From assembly GCF_002575655.3 (NCBI RefSeq), contig NC_053035.3:94761322-94825321 (forward strand): a DNA stretch of 64,000 nucleotides, in the 5' to 3' direction. The notes beneath the pieces were generated by a model. It did not search any database and was not told the DNA's origin. It worked only from the letters and a program-made list of their open reading frames with translations. The DNA comes from Aegilops tauschii subsp. strangulata. Lineage: Eukaryota > Streptophyta > Magnoliopsida > Poales > Poaceae. The stretch's first letter is position 1. Every line of letters starts with the position of its first letter. The translations under genes were made by a program, and so were the position numbers. Positions 45,634-57,067 of the stretch are shown here, in pieces.

Positions 45634-46702
45634 CTCTGTAGGCGGCTTATTTAAATAATGCTTCACCCTTTTGGACTCGATGAGTCTTGTAATAGAATAG
45701 GATCAACACTTTAACTTTGCCGTGCCATCGTGCACGCGTTGAATGCTGAATTCCATTGAAGTTGCTTCCTCATATTTCTCCGGGTCATAGTTGATCATTC
45801 ATATTCCTTAAGCTTAAATAGTTGTCTTTAACTATCCTGCATAGAAAGACAAATCACAAGTCTCTAGGCGGCTTACCGCACGGAGAATAAATAGTCTTAT
45901 GCATATAACCCGGAAGATGAATCACAAAAGACTGGTCTTCAATTATGTCCTTGATATAACCGTAACAACACACTTACCGGCCTGCAAGCACACTTCCGGC
46001 TTAGATAACCCGGGTAAGAAGGTTGGTACCTCAAATAACGTCGATTGTGTTCGACTAGTACTATAAATCAAAGTTAAGCCGGCAAAGTGAGACCCGCCGT
46101 GCATACTTGAAATAATCAGAAGAACTTGCTATAAATCTGAAAAACTTAGGGGCTTCCGGTTCGAATACGACCAGAGACCCGTCCGAAAGGGGTTATCCTA
46201 GGATTCGAATGCGATCATATAGCCCCCAATGGGTGTGGCGATGCCAATCAAGAGGGTACCGACAGCTATGTTCTCTTTGGTTCGAATACGACCCATGTTT
46301 GAACAGGAAGCCCCCAAATGACCTTAAGAATTGTTTAACGACGCTGATTCGAATACGATCCACGTCGGTTCCCAAAGGGGGTTGAACTGTGATTCAGATA
46401 TGATCAAAGAAAACTCCCCAATGAGCTCGGCACTTTGCCAATCAAATGGGTATCGACAGCTATGTTCACTTTGGTTCGAATACGACCTATGTTTGAACAG
46501 GAAGCCCCCAAGTGACTATATTGCGTATGGCTAGATTCGAATACGATCATAAGCCGGATCCCCCTTCAAGTTATCATGTGATCTTGTAATGAAAACAACA
46601 CGTTCACCTTTGAAGGAGAAAAAAGGACAGAGGTCCTGCTTTATTGCTTATCATAATATATACATGGCTTAGAGAAATATGTACATTATGAGAGCCGGTG
46701 GC
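45634..46702. repeat. Convergent spacer of D with a TTCGAA motif array
   Basis: No gene. From 46158 to 46548 the motif (g/g)(a/g)ttcgaatacga(c/t)c occurs seven times, one of them degenerate: 46158, 46202, 46279, 46346, 46391, 46473 and 46534. Two about 96-bp direct repeats (46225-46322 and 46420-46515) carry some of them, together with caggaagcccccaa, a reverse-strand polypurine-like string. Confidence 0.7.
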
Positions 46703-47218
46703 TCAAGTGTAATAAGGCCGAAGCTGAGCTATGTTCCATGGCCGACGGGTCTCTTCCTCCGACTTACGTGAATCTTTGTGCTCCCGAATGTCAATGAGGT
46801 AATATGACCCGTTGTGCAAATTCTTGCTGACCACAAAGGGCCCTTCCTAAGGCGGGGACAGCTTGTGCGCATCTGTTTGATCTTGGATGAGCCGGAGCAC
46901 CAGATCGCCTTCCTGGAAGACCCGGGATTTAACCCGGCGACTATGATAACGGCGCAGGTCTTGTTGGTAAATCGCTGAGCGAGCTGCTGCCACATCACGC
47001 TGTTCGTCCAACAAGTCAAGAGCATCTTGGCGCGCCTGTTCATTATCCACCTCCACATAGGCTGCCACTTGAGGCGAGTCATGACGGATGTCACTGGGGA
47101 GGACTGCTTCCGCTCCATAAACCATGAAGAAAGGCGTGAAACCTGTAGACCTGTTAGGAGTAGTGTTGATGCTCCACAACACGGAGGGTAATTCCTCCAC
47201 CCAACAACCCGGTGTCCG
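46703..47218 (-). pseudogene. Element D integrase C-terminal part
   Basis: In phase with the upstream ORF after TAA 47219-47221. It has WVEELPSVLWSINTTPNRST and YGAEAVLPSDI, then FQEGDLVLRLIQ. A TAG (46847-46849) replaces the Trp of the WEGPFVV motif. The frame then continues to a natural TGA at 46703-46705. It corresponds to the chromodomain-free C-terminus of Tat-type integrases. Confidence 0.8.
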
Positions 47219-49345
47219 TTATAAAGGGACCAAAAGCCGGGTTTTGATGCCTTTCAGAATCTCCTGATTAGCCCTCTCAGCTTGACCATTGGATTGAGGG
47301 TGAGCCACTGATGAAACATCAAGTCGAATATGCTCTCGTTGACAAAACTCCTCCATGGCGCCTTTGGATAGATTGGTACCATTGTCAGTTATAATGCTGT
47401 GTGGAAAGCCAAAACGAAAGATCACCTTTTTCATAAACTGAACTGCCGTAGCCGCATCACACTTGCTAACTGGCTCCGCTTCAACCCACTTGGTAGATTT
47501 GTCAACTGCCACCAAGAGGTGGGTCTTCTTATCCTTGGACCTTTTAAAAGGCCCAACCATATCAAGCCCCCAGACTGCAAAGGGCCAAGTAATTGGGATC
47601 ATCCTCAGCTCCTGAGCCGGCACATGAGCCCGCCGCGAGAACCTTTGGCAACCATCACATTTACTGACCAAGTCCTCCGCATCAGCATGAGCCGTCAGCC
47701 AGTAAAAACCATGACGAAAAGCCTTGGCCACAAGAGACATTGAGCCAGCGTGATGGCCACAATCCCCTTCATGAATCTCACGCAAGATCTCTTGACCTTC
47801 CTCAGGGGAGACACAACGCTGGAACGCTCCCGTAACACTGCGGCGATGCAACTCACCATTGATAACAACCATCGACTTAGACCGCCGGGTTATTTGTCTG
47901 GCCAAAGTTTCATCCTCAGGCAAATCTCCCCAGGTCATGTAAGCCAGATAGGGCACTGTCCAGTCCGGTATGATGTGGAGAGCCGCCACCAGTCGTGCCT
48001 CCGGTTCAGGGACAGCCAAGTCTTCCTCTGTAGGCAACTTAACAGAAGGGTTATGCAGGACATCCATGAAAATATTAGGCGGCACCGGTTTTCGCTGAGA
48101 GCCCAGCCGGCTTAAAGCATCAGCCGCCTCGTTCTTCCTGTGATCGATGTGCTCTACTTGGTAACCCTGAAAGTGCCCAGCAATGGCATCAACTTCGCGG
48201 CGATAAGCCGCCATGAGAGGGTCCTTGGAGTTCCACTTTCCTGACACTTGTTGAGCCACCAAGTCTGAGTCGCCGAAACACCTTACCCCGCTCAAGCTCA
48301 TCTCCTTAGCCATCCGAAGACCGTGGAGCAAGGCCTCGTACTCAGCTGCATTGTTGGTGCAAGGAAACATCAATTGTAGCACATAATGGAACTTGTCACC
48401 TTTAGGGGAAGCCAATACGACTCCAGCCCCCGAGCCCTCCAATTGCCTGCACCCATCGAAGTGAATAGTCCAATATGTGTTATCCGGCTTTTGTTCGGGC
48501 ACTTGTAGCTCTGTCCAATCATTGATGAAATCCACCAAGGCCTGAGATTTAACAGCAGTGCGTGGCACGTCTTTCAGACCATGAGGTCCGAGCTCTATAG
48601 CCCACTTAGCCACTCTCCCTGTGGCCTCTCTGTTTTGAATGATATCTCCAAGGGGGGCAGAACTGACCACAGTGATGGGGTGACCCTGAAAATAATGCTT
48701 AAGCTTCCGGCTTGCCATGAACACACCATAAACAAGCTTCTGCCAATGCGGATACCGCTGCTTGGACTCAATGAGTACTTCGTTGACATAATAAACCCGC
48801 CGCTGAACCGGATGCTCCTTACCCTCTTCCTTGCGCTCCACCACCACGGCCACACTGACGGCTCGTGTGTTAGCAGCCACATACAGCAATAAAGGCTCCT
48901 TGTCAACCGAAGCAGCAAGGACTGGGGGCTCGGCCAGCTGTCTCTTCAAATCCTCAAAAGCAGTATTAGCTGCATCATTCCAGACAAAGTCATCAGTTTT
49001 CTTCATCAACTGATATAATGGCATGGCCTTCTCCCCCAAACGGCTTATAAAACGGCTTAAAGCAGCGATACGGCCCGCCAGGCGCTGGACGTCGTTTATA
49101 CACGCCGGCTTAGCCAGGGAGGTGATGGCCTTGATCTTCTCCGGGTTAGCTTCAATGCCTCTGTTAGAAACCAAGAAACCCAAGAGCTTGCCTGCAGGAA
49201 CACCAAAAACACACTTGGTCGGGTTAAGCATCATCTTGTAGACCCGGAGATTATCAAAGGTTTCCCTCAGATCATCTATCAAGGTTTCCTCCTTCCTGGA
49301 TTTAACCACAATATCATCCACATAAGCATGAACATTGCGCCCAAT
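47219..49345 (-). pseudogene. Element D RT (second half), two RNase H domains and integrase core
   Basis: It starts just before the YVDDIVVKS catalytic motif (Y at 49324-49322). It then has the RT thumb, retroviral RNase H, archaeal-type RNase H (WTIHFDGCRQLEGSGAG, NNAAEYEALLHGLR, GDSDLVAQQV) and the tail KNEAADALSRLGSQ. The integrase zinc finger is complete (IHEGDCGHH, CDGC). The catalytic residues are in WGLDMVGPF, IITDNGTNL and SNGQAERANQE. This 700-codon frame is the longest uninterrupted pol piece in the window. Confidence 0.9.
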
Positions 49346-49906
49346 CTAGTTATGAAGACAGTTCTGCACGCAACGCTGATAAGTCGCCTGTGCACTCTTG
49401 AGTCCAAAGGGCATAGACACATAGCAGAAGGCTCCAAAGGGAGTGATGAATGCCGTCTTCTCCTGGTCCTTAACTGCCATTTTAATCTGATGATATCCAG
49501 AGTAAGCATCCAAGAAACTTAGGCGCTCACAACCCGCCGTAGCATCATTGATTTGATCAATACGGGGAAGGGCGAAAGGATCAGCCGGACACGCCTTGTT
49601 CAAGTCCGTGTAGTCCACACACATCCGCCAGGTGCCGTTCTTCTTGAGTACGAGCACCGGGTTAGCTAACCACTCTGGGTGAAAGACTTCAACAATAAAC
49701 CCGGCCGCCAAGAGCCGGGCCACCTCTTCACCAATAGCTTTCCGCCTTTCTTCATTAAACCGCCGAAGGAATTGCCTAACCGGCTTAAATTTCGGATCAA
49801 CATTGAGAGTGTGCTCAGCGAGTTCTCTAGGTACACCTGGCATGTCAGAAGGTTTCCATGCAAAAATGTCCCTATTCTCACGGATGAACTCGATGAGCGC
49901 GCTTTC
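49346..49906 (-). pseudogene. Element D reverse transcriptase, first half
   Basis: It follows the junction TAG in frame (ESALIEFIRENRDIFAW). It shows MPGVPRELAEHTL, then FIVEVFHPEWLANPVLVLK, MCVDYTDLNKACPADPF, FLDAYSGYHQI and MPFGLKSAQATYQRC. A TAG (49346-49348) in place of a Gln separates it from the YVDD part eight codons on. Confidence 0.85.
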
Positions 49907-49909
49907 CTA
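49907..49909 (-). other. Conserved TAG at the protease/RT junction of D
   Basis: Codons CCA AAA TAG GAA AGC GCG CTC. The 15 nt from TAG onward are identical to those of B, although the two elements differ greatly elsewhere. Confidence 0.65.
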
Positions 49910-50590
49910 TTTTGGATCCAGATTGGCACTGATGCTAAACTGCTGAGATGAATCACCTGGAACGAAATCAACAAGCTTAGTCTCATCAGCCGACTTAAAT
50001 TTCATTGCCGGCTCATGCTCCGTAGTTGGCTTTTTCAGAGAAGTCATATCTGTTGGGTCAACATTGTCCTTGTAGAATTTTAACTCCTTTGTTGCACAGA
50101 CAGATTCTGCATAAGCTGCATCGCCTTCCTCACACTCCAAGGCCACCTTCTGGCTGCCATGAACTGTAATGGTCCCATTGAGACCCGGCATCTTGAGCTG
50201 TAAATACACGTAACACGGCCGTGCCATGAACTTGGCGTAAGCCGGCCGCCCGAATATGGCATGATACGGGCTTCTTATCTTGACCACCTCAAAGGTTAAT
50301 TTTTCCACCCTGTAGTTGTGCTCGTCTCCAAAGGCCACTTCCAACTCGATCTTGCCGACTGGATAAGCCGACTTACCAGGTACCACCCCATGGAAAATAG
50401 TGTTTGACTGGCTAAGGTTCTTTTCAATCAATCCCATGCGGCGGAAAGTCTCATAATAGAGGATGTTGATGCTGCTACCTCCATCCATGAGCACCTTAGT
50501 GAACTTATATCCTCCCACTTGAGGAGCCACCACCAAGGCCAAGTGACCCGGATTATCCACCCGGGGAGGGTGATCCTCCCTACTCCACAC
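49910..50590 (-). pseudogene. Element D aspartic protease
   Basis: VLMDGGSSINILYYETFRRM is the active-site loop (near 50480), with FGRPAYAKFMARPCY downstream. A linker of about 60 residues leads to SANLDPK-stop. The frame upstream (WSREDHPPRVDN) is offset from gag by a frameshift near 50640, and a TGA replaces a Trp near 50610. Confidence 0.8.
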
Positions 50591-50643
50591 TATAGGCTGC
50601 TCAGACCATCATAAATAGCGTGGAACCGCCGGCTCAACAGCAT

Positions 50644-53085
50644 TCACAGCCCTCTTATGAAGCTTCTGATCTCGCTTACACAGACTGGTGGTAAATACAT
50701 GATACTGTCCACCACTGAGCTGCTTTGGATTGGTCTGATAACCCCCTGCTGCTGTTGATGACCCTGGCCAGACTGCTGATTAAAGCCCCCTTGACCGTTC
50801 TGAGGATTAGCATTTGAACCGCCGCCCAGGCCATGAAAACCGCCACCGCCTGAGCCGTCGCCTGGGCCGTTGGTGCCATTAAAGGCATTGGAATTCTTAA
50901 AGGCTTTCATGATCGCACAATCCTTCCATAAATGAGTAGCTGGCTTCTCCCTAGAGCCGTGCCTCGGACAAGGTTCATTCAACAGCTGCTCCAGCGTCGG
51001 GCCTGACCCGCCGGCTCGGGGAGGTGGCCTCCCCTTGCGTCGCTGGTTATTACTCTGTGAACTGGCATTGGCCACGAACTCTAGGCTGCCGTCGGCCTTG
51101 CTCTTGCCACCTCCTTGGTTCCCCGGGTTATGCTGAGGACCCTTGCCATTGCCGTTCTTCTGTCCCTTCCCTGTCCTTTCATCGTCTGAAGCAGGGTCCT
51201 TGGTACTATCAGAATCGGCATACTTGACGAGAGCCGCCATCAGCGTACCCATATCATTACAATCACGCTTGAGCCGCCCAAGTTTCATCTTCAAGGGCAG
51301 AAAACGACAATTCTGTTCCAACATTAAGACTGCAGAGCTGGCATCCATCTTATCAGATGAATGTATTATCTCCTTAACCCGGCGAACCCAATGTGTCGTA
51401 GACTAGCCCTCCTGCTGCATACAGTTAGTCAAATCCACAATTGACATAGACTGCCTATAGGTATCCTTGAAATTTTGGATGAACCGGGCTTTCAGCTCAG
51501 CCCAAGACCCAATGGAATTCGGTGGTAGCCCTTTCAACCAAGTACGGGCAGTCCCATCTAACATCATGGTCAAGTACTTGGCCATCGCCGCTTCACTGAC
51601 CTCCAGCAGTTCCATGGCCATCTCATAACTTTCGATCCAGGCGGCGGGTTGTAGGTCAGCCGTGTAATTAGGCACCTTCCTAGGGCCTTTGAAGTCCTTG
51701 GGTAGACGCTCATTGCGGAGAGCTGGCACTAAACAAGGGACACCTCCAGTCCTGGTAGGGATACCCACGTCGACGGAGGTCGTCGGATAAGCCGGGGGAG
51801 TCTGGTAAGCCGTCAACTGAGGCACCCGCTCCGCCTCTTGCCGCGCTCTGTCTTGGTCTGCTGCGTGAAAGGCTCCGTTATGAGCCGGGCCATGGCCAGG
51901 GGGCGGGTCTTGGCGTCGGACATTACTTGAGCCGGTCGCTGAGACTATGTGTCTGCTGTAACTCGGGCTCCGGCCCAGACGAGGGGTCGAGTGGATCCTG
52001 TCCTGACTGTAAGAGTACGCCTCTTGCTGCGCCAGCGCTGTCTGAAGGAGTTCCCTGACCCGGCGGGTTTCAATAGCCGTCAGAGAGTCGCCGTCAATTG
52101 GAAGGGCCGCCAGCCGTGCTGCTGCGGCGACCATGTTCTCCAGCGGGTTAGCATAACGACCCGGTAGTATTGGCACATACTGAGGCGGGGCAGGGTTCAC
52201 CCGGGGAGGCCCCATCACTTGTGGCTGAACAGGGGTCCCAGACCCGGGCACTATGATCCCTGGCGGGTTACTAGACCCTGCACCTGGCGTGTTGAAGAGG
52301 TTTCGAGGATCGTAGACCGGAGGGAGTCGAGATTGGGCCTTTTGATGCCTCCTTCTCATGACCTCATTGGACGCGTTCTGATCCATCGTGAGCCGGAAGG
52401 ACTGCGCCTGAATCAACTGAGTCTGGGCGTCGGGAGCCGCCCTCTCCGCAGCCATCCTGATCCCTTCCGCTGCCAGATCCACCTTGGCTTTCACTAGATC
52501 TAACTTTAACTGCGCCACCTCCGCGTCATGCTGAGCTTGATCCGCCGGGTCAACCGCGGCGGTCAACAGGGGCGTCATCTTGTCCGTGAGATCCATCAGC
52601 ACCTGAGCCGGCGAGGGCACCGGGTTTCCTGCCCCAGCAGCAGGGTTCTGAATAGGCTGTGCACCGGCCATGAAGATTCCGACCCGGCTCGGCGGCTCAA
52701 ACGGGTCCGGAATACTGTCACCATCGGAACAACCCATTAGCCTGCCATCTTGAAGTTGATACAACGAGTTCGACTCATCTGTGGATGATTCGCCGTCAGA
52801 GCCGGCGGCCATCTCATCACCAGATCCAGATCCACCAGAGAGCCCTCCATGGATACATCCCACAAAAGCATGCTTCAAGGCAGGCAGGGCCCGGGCGGGT
52901 CGCGCGCGCTGGGCCGTCTCGATGAGATCGGCGCAGAGATCCGGCTCAGGGCCCGGCTCACCAATCTTGCCAATGAAAACATGAATCCCGCCGAAGGGGA
53001 CCCGGTATCCGTACTCAATTGAGCCGGCGTCGGGGCCCTAGCTTGCATCGTCGATGTAGAGCTTGCCGCGACGACTCTTGGTCAT
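50644..53085 (-). pseudogene. Element D gag
   Basis: The start chosen is ATG 53085 (MTKSRRGKLYIDDAS), about 70 nt inside the primer site. A TAG at 53038 and another at 51403 interrupt one frame. A Gly/Pro-rich N-terminus is followed by the gag domain (LTMMLDGTARTWLKGLPPNS, WAELKARFIQNFKDTY). A basic region (NQRRKGRPPPRAGG) and a CPRHGSREKPATHLWKDC knuckle of C-H-H-C type come next. A Gly/Asn/Gln-rich tail (GGFNQQSGQGHQQQQ) ends the frame. Confidence 0.8.
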
Positions 53086-53154
53086 CCGGCCGACAGCGTA
53101 TCCCTTGAGCCCTTCGAAGCTGCCCTTCAAGAACTCAAATCCACCGTGCGCTAG

Positions 53155-53171
53155 CCCCAAGGTGGGCGCCA
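53155..53171 (-). promoter_or_regulatory. Primer binding site of element D
   Basis: Minus-strand TGGCGCCCACCTTGGGG starts 2 nt after the LTR. It differs by one base from that of C. Confidence 0.75.
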
Positions 53172-53173
53172 AC

Positions 53174-53693
53174 TGTCGTGGAGTTGTCACGGCAGATGTC
53201 CTCAAGCTAGGACTTAGTCGTGGAGCCATCCCCGCTAGGAAGCTTGAAGGGGTTAAACGGGACAAGGAACACGAGGGTTTATACTGGTTCGGCCCCTTAC
53301 AGTGAAGGTAAAAGCCTACGTCCAGTTGAGGTGGTATTGGTTAGGGTTTCGAGGACCAGGGAGCTTAACTGCTATGCCTGGCTCTCGACGAGATCTTCCT
53401 TGTCCCTAAACCGCTGCCGGGTCGCCCCTTTATCTAGAGAGTTTGACGCCCAGCAGCTTCCGAGAGCCCCGGCCGGCTCATAAGAGTGTCCGGCTCGGAC
53501 TCTCAACTATTCTTGCCTTACACTACAGGTTCTACCATAAGGACGGTTGTAACTACGGGCCTTAAGCCATCTCTGGGTCTTAAGCCCATCTTTGGCCCAC
53601 CGTCTTCAAGCTTGGCGCCGGGCTTCAGGTGATGACCCTTATGAGTAACCCGGCCCCGCCGGGCGGGTGACTCTAAGGTTTATATCCTCAACA
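53174..53693 (-). repeat. 5' LTR of element D
   Basis: 520 bp, TGTCGTGG to CTCAACA, followed by the cttcc duplication. No clear TATA box is visible on the minus strand. Confidence 0.9.
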
Positions 53694-55037
53694 CTTCCCA
53701 AGTGGAGGGTGGAGTACTTCGCGGTGGACCGGTAGGTGTCTCGAGCTTCGCTTTATCCCTGCTGGTACTTGTTATTTCCTGACGCTCTCCCTTGGCTAAT
53801 CAGGTCGACGTCTTCGGCGAAGAAGAGGAAGGAGGATACGGCGGCCGTGCCTCCCTCCGCAGAGAAAGGAGGCAGCAGCGCCCGCATCTCCCCAGCCCGG
53901 TCGTCCTCGCAGGGCCAAGAGGAACATCGCCGCGTGGAATCAGCCCCCATGGCCCCGCTGGCTCCGGAGGTGCCGGTGCTTGGCACGGCTGACGAGGTCC
54001 CAGCTGCTCTGGGGCCCGCGGTCTCCCAAGCCCTGGTGACGATGTTGCTCCCTCCCACTGCTGCACCTCCACTCCCTGGTTCTTCTGCTCCTGCTGCTGT
54101 CTTGGAGTGTGCCCTTTCGGAGATGACCCAGCTGCAAGCGGATCTCCTAAGCGCGGACCCGCGCCTGGTGGCCGGGCGCCTGGAGTTGGCCTCTGGCTGG
54201 CTTCACTCCGACCTGGCGGTTCGCGCGGCGCTGGGCCAGGCTGCTGCAGCTTTCGAGAAGGATAAGCAAGGAGCTGCCAGCGCCGCAGCCGATCGTGAGG
54301 CGGCGCTGAAGGACGCCAAGGCTGCCCGTGACCGCTGCCAAGTGCTGGAGGGCGAGTTGCAGAGCCTGCGCGACAAGCACGCCGAAGAGGTACGCTGCCA
54401 CCAAGCGAAGGAGGTGGAGATGAAGGCCCGGGAGGAAGCCGTCAAGAATCGTGATGCCGAGCTGGCGGAGCTGGGGAAGAAGCAGGCCGCCGAGTGCAAC
54501 TGGTTGGAAGAGTTGGAGCAGAAGATGGGGGCGAGGGAGGCCGATCTTGATGCCAAGGCGCGAGTCCTGGCCGAAGACCGCGTGGCCTTCGCCGATCTCG
54601 AGAAGAGATCTCGCAAGGCGCTGAAGACGCTTTACGAGCACGACCTGGAGAAGCCTCTGGACACCGACGAGGACGGCCCCCCTCAGCTGCTTCCTCTCAT
54701 GGTGAAGGCGCTTGAGGAGGTAGTTGATGGTCTCGGTCCCATGGCGGAGGCAGAAGCTCGCGTCTTGTCTTTAGCCGCGCTGACTCGCGTCTTTAGCCAC
54801 CCGCACCTTCGCGACCCCAACGCTTGCCTTGACGAGCTGCTGGAGCCTGTAGCTGAAGATCAATGCGAGGCGGCTGCCGCGGCCGTGCAAAATCAGGTGG
54901 GGGCCTTGCTGAGGAAGTTCCGCGGCTTTGTCTTTGCTCCTCTGTCCGGCGATGTCGTCGACCTTGCAGCTGGTGGTGAAGGTGAAGACAAAATTGCTCA
55001 CGGGGGAGCACCTTCCGCAGGCGACGGCGACGTCTAG
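53694..55037 (+). pseudogene. Element B second ORF, C-terminal part (coiled coil)
   Basis: The gene resumes after D's duplicated cttcc. A short exon ends at a donor (cg|gtaggt, 53732) and a 72-nt intron ends at taatcag (53803). The frame from 53804 is open to TAG 55037, about 410 codons. After a Lys-rich start (SSAKKRKED) and a Pro/Ala linker there is a long coiled coil (about 54250-54620: REAALKDAKAARDRCQVLEG, AREEAVKNRDAELAELGKK). A helical C-terminal domain (FSHPHLRDPNACLDELLEPV) ends acidic. This part has no defects. Coiled coils suggest self-association. Confidence 0.65.
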
Positions 55038-56539
55038 AGGTGACCCGCGGCCATTCTCCCTGTTCCGTTCCTGCGATATGTATCAGGCCTCGTGGAGGCG
55101 TTTAGACTTTTCATTTGGTATTGTGAGGACAATATGCTTGTAATATTTGCTTCGAGATTTTGCGATTTCCTTCCTATTTGCTTTGCGTTCTGCGTAAGCA
55201 GAGCCCGGCCCCGCACATACCTCAACCGCCATTGGGCCGACCGGAGACCAGGACGGACCAAGGAGTGAGGGGCTACGTGACCAGTTAGGCTCCTGAGTCG
55301 CGATGCTCAGGAGTCCCCCTTGACGCGCAAACAGCATATAGGGAGAGTTCGTGGGGATAGATTAATGTTCTACATCGGCAGAGCCCGGCCCCGCGCATAA
55401 CTCAACTGCCATTGGGCCGACCGGAGACCAAGGCGGACCAGGGAGTGAGGGGCTACGTGACCAGTTAGGCTCCTGAGTCGCGATGCTCAGGGGTCCCCCT
55501 TGACGTGCAAACAATTTCCATACCTGCCCTCGCCGAGGCCTCGGGAGGGGCGCGCGACGCCCAGGTCCGGGGGACCTGGTTGGGTGGCGTGCGCTTGGGC
55601 GTGACCCGAGCGTAGCCCCCTCGCGCGGCTCTCCCGAGGGGAGGTGTTGCGGTGAGGCTGGACGCTGAGCTCCGGGCTCCCTGAGGTTGGTATGACCGTG
55701 GGGCCGCCCTCAGTTGTTTATCACCAGCACGGAGCATAGTGCTTCCGCTTGTGCACGGGCATAGCCGCTCCTCGGCAGTGTCGACAGCCAGTGCGGAGCA
55801 TGGTGCTTCCACTTGGGCGTGGGATGGGGGCCCCCTCCGGGAGGAGCCCCCGGGGCGTGTACAGCCCCGCCCTGACACGTGGCTTACACGGCGGGGCTGC
55901 GAGGTGTATCTGGGCAATCGGGAGCCAGCGCGGGACTCACGAGGCCCTACCTCAAGGCGGGTTGCGCCTGGTGTTGAGTCTTGGTGACTATATGTCCCTC
56001 CAAGGCGGTTAAATGCAAGCACTATACGTCCTCAGGTCCCGGCCCTCGAGCGAGCTCAGCCGCCACTGGTATGCCAGGTCGCGATGCCGCGGTCAAGGCC
56101 AGGGGGTGAGGGCCGGAGAGCCAGTAAGAGCTCCTGAGTCGCGATGCTCAGGAGACCCCTTTTAACTTGCAAGCGAATTTCATAAGATGAATAGACCCGC
56201 GGCGGGCGGCAATCGAGCAGGCGATAGCCGTTGGCAGGTTAAGCATGGAGAGTAGATCAACTTGGATAAATGCAGGAAGATACATGCCACTGGGTCCGGC
56301 CCGAGCGGCTTGGGGATGATGCAGCCCGAGGGGCGCCCCCAGCAAGGTAAGCTAAAGACATAAGCAAAAGGGATACATGCCACAGGGTTGGACCCATGTG
56401 GCCTGGGAATAATGCAGCCCGAGGGGCGCTCCCAGCTTAAACGAACTCGGAAGATGTCACCTGGTTCTGTAGACGAAGTAGAGTTGGTGCAGCTGAAGGC
56501 GTGCGCTGAAGAAATGACTCCTCATGAGCCACCGGGACC
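55038..56539. repeat. Convergent spacer of B with hairpin-bearing direct repeats
   Basis: Two copies of a unit of about 140 bp (55198-55333 and 55377-55515) and a diverged third (about 56035-56170) each end with ctcctgag-tcgcgatg-ctcaggag, an 8-bp perfect stem (one base changed in copy 2), followed by a C run and ttgac or ttaac. Downstream, a unit of about 80 bp with atgcagcccgaggggcgc occurs twice (56270-56350 and 56360-56440). No gene is supported here. Confidence 0.75.
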
Positions 56540-57067
56540 CTAAGCCTCGGGGGGCTCTAGGGGCTCGGGAGGTTCCCTGAAGACCATCTCCATTTCCTCC
56601 AGGACGGCGTGGTACCTGGCCTCCTGAGCCGCCAGGACACGCTGCAGGTCGCGTTGATAGGCTGACGCCACGCTCGGCAAGCCGAAGGGCATGCGAACGT
56701 AGCTGTGAGGCAGGCCCTCGCAGCGGCCCACGCGCGAAGGCCAGAAGCGCTCCTGAGATGCGGCCCTGTTGAGCCCGGGGATGTCGATGCAAACACATAG
56801 CCTAGCATCCTCGCCAGGATGCGGAGCTGCGCCTCGTGAGCGGCTATCGCCGCGCATGGCTCTTGCTTCTTGCAGTTCCTGAGTTGTCTTGGTGATGAAC
56901 TCCTGAGTGGTGGGCACTCCTTGCCCTGTGCTCTCCTGAGGGTCACGTGCCGCGAAGCACACTTCCCAGTGGTGCCCAAGCGCCTCCCTCGTGAGGTTGG
57001 CAAGGTCTGAGGCCCTCCTATAGAGAGCCCCCGAGCCCTGCCTGAGGAGGGTGCCGAGCGCGCTTTC
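56540..57067 (-). pseudogene. Element B collapsed reverse transcriptase
   Basis: In phase after the junction TAG, the frame is open for 175 codons. It retains only scraps of RT: CVCIDIPGLNRAA, equivalent to the CIDYTDLNKA region, and SYVRMPFGLPSVASAYQRDL, equivalent to MPFGLKNAGATYQR. The segment with YSGYHQI is missing and no YxDD follows; the frame ends at EPPEPLEPPEA. No RNase H or integrase is found. The clean internal loss with an open frame suggests a non-autonomous family and not random decay of one copy. Confidence 0.6.

Larger units (their letters stand above)
40708..53693 (-). mobile_element. Element D: complete 13.0 kb Tat-type Gypsy retrotransposon
   Basis: Two 520-bp LTRs with 13 hand-counted differences (about 97.5% identity) and cttcc flanks define it. 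On the minus strand: LTR, primer site, gag, protease, RT, two RNase H domains, integrase. On the plus strand, between integrase and the 3' LTR, lies a second gene with introns. Gag/pol has several single-base stops and one frameshift, near 50640, so this copy is inactive but young (about a million years at the usual grass rate, inferred). Confidence 0.9.
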
